A DNA stretch of 7,449 nt from Paenibacillus sp. UBA6285 (GTDB taxonomy: Bacteria; Bacillota; Bacilli; Paenibacillales; Paenibacillaceae), in the NCBI GenBank assembly GCA_002438345.1, contig DJUJ01000108.1:23091-30539 (forward strand), in the 5' to 3' direction. A program made the position numbers and the translations under genes. Below are positions 6,866-7,449 of this stretch, one piece after another. Each line of letters begins with the position of its first letter. Positions within the stretch are counted from its first letter, which is position 1. The notes under the pieces were generated by a model. The model saw only the letters and a program-made list of their open reading frames with translations. It was not told where the DNA came from and did no database searches.

Positions 6866-6977
6866 TCGTATTCATCCTTTCTTGGGAAAGACGATGTCTC
6901 TTCAAGAATTAGGATGTGCGATGGGCCAGGTTCTATCCTTGCAATTCCTGCCAAACGAGGAATGAGGGATACAGATC
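6866..6977. other. era-yqzL intergenic spacer
   Basis: This 112-nt spacer has no gene, clear promoter or terminator. Just before yqzL the minus strand reads CTTTC-CCAA-GAAAG, a 5-bp hairpin whose right arm overlaps the yqzL ribosome binding site AAAGGA. It may lower yqzL translation slightly, but such a short stem is weak evidence. Confidence 0.5.
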
Positions 6978-7449
6978 TTAAAGGTCTTTATGGAAGCCCA
7001 AATCCCGCAGAACGCGGTCCTGATTACGCCAGTCTTTTTTCACTTTTACCCATAGCTCTAGAAAAATCTTCGAACCCAAAAGGTTCTCAATGTCTGTCCG
7101 AGCCCGTCTGCCAACCTCTTTCAGCAGCGCACCTTGTTTGCCGATGATTATTCCCTTCTGAGAATCACGTTCAACAAAAATAACGGCAGACACATGCACC
7201 ACTCCATTTGGCTCAACCCTCATATCTTCGATAGCCACGGCAATGGAATGCGGCACTTCTTCGCGCGTCAAATGCAGAATCTTCTCACGGATTAGTTCTG
7301 CGCACACAAATTGCTCTGGGTGATCCGTAATTTGATCTTCTGGGTAGTATTGTGGACCTTCCGGCAAGTACTTGGCGACTTGCTCTAATAACGTGTTAAC
7401 ATTGCTACCCATCTTAGCAGAAATCGGAATGATTTCAGCAAAATTATGC
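6978..7449 (-). CDS. era: GTPase Era, C-terminal part (5' end beyond window)
   Basis: Era is an essential GTPase that binds the 3' end of 16S rRNA and acts in 30S subunit assembly. The window holds the last 156 codons in an open frame running in from the right edge and ending at TAA 6980-6978. Era is about 300 residues, so roughly half is missing, including the P-loop and switch regions. What is left starts with [14 protein letters not shown], whose SAK is the G5 guanine-binding motif. It then has the linker ([20 protein letters not shown]) and the KH RNA-binding domain. The KH signature is GIIIGKQG (GxxG loop), followed by [13 protein letters not shown] and the conserved end [19 protein letters not shown]. 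An internal ATG (7412) falls within the G5 region and is not a start. It heads the era-yqzL-recO group. Confidence 0.97.
   Translation of the reverse strand, partial: HNFAEIIPISAKMGSNVNTLLEQVAKYLPEGPQYYPEDQITDHPEQFVCAELIREKILHLTREEVPHSIAVAIEDMRVEPNGVVHVSAVIFVERDSQKGIIIGKQGALLKEVGRRARTDIENLLGSKIFLELWVKVKKDWRNQDRVLRDLGFHKDL

Noticed and set aside
1..7449. Mobile element, CRISPR array, defence or toxin-antitoxin system
   Set aside because: No transposase, integrase, direct-repeat array or target-site duplication was seen, and all coding sequence is accounted for by housekeeping genes.

Overview
The window is a conserved housekeeping segment of a Bacillales-type Firmicute chromosome with every gene on the minus strand. 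Read in the direction of transcription (high to low coordinates) it holds: the C-terminal part of era, a 47-codon yqzL-like gene, recO, a glycine T-box leader, glyQ, glyS, a yaiI/yqxD-family gene, and most of dnaG. This matches the era-yqzL-recO-glyQ-glyS-(ccpN-yqfL)-yqxD-dnaG-sigA order known from Bacillus subtilis, but the two genes that separate glyS from yqxD in that species are missing. The protein sequences and the missing pair suggest Paenibacillus or a close relative. That is inference from recognition, not from a search.

Layout: 7449-6978 Era C-terminus with its KH domain; 6865-6722 YqzL-like protein; 6685-5930 recO, whose frame is broken by one in-frame TAG (6211-6209) inside the four-cysteine zinc finger; 5933-5905 a sigma-A-like promoter whose -35 box overlaps the recO stop codon; about 5898-5589 a T-box riboswitch with a GGC (Gly) specifier, a UGGA-type antiterminator bulge and a strong intrinsic terminator; 5588-5397 an unusually long leader tail with two more inverted repeats; 5396-4509 glyQ overlapping 4516-2441 glyS; 2440-2176 a gene-free gap with a large hairpin; 2175-1699 yqxD-like gene; 1659-1 dnaG, cut off by the window edge about 50 codons before its expected end.

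How the genes work together: Era acts in 16S rRNA and 30S maturation, RecO in RecA loading during recombinational repair, GlyQ and GlyS form the heterotetrameric glycyl-tRNA synthetase, and DnaG primes replication. The only clear regulatory circuit is the T-box, which lets uncharged tRNA-Gly switch on glyQS.

No mobile element, CRISPR array, defence system, tRNA or rRNA gene is visible. The main oddity is the amber codon in an otherwise full-length recO; the next is the structured 190-nt segment between the T-box terminator and glyQ. I saw no evidence for a previously undescribed multi-gene system.
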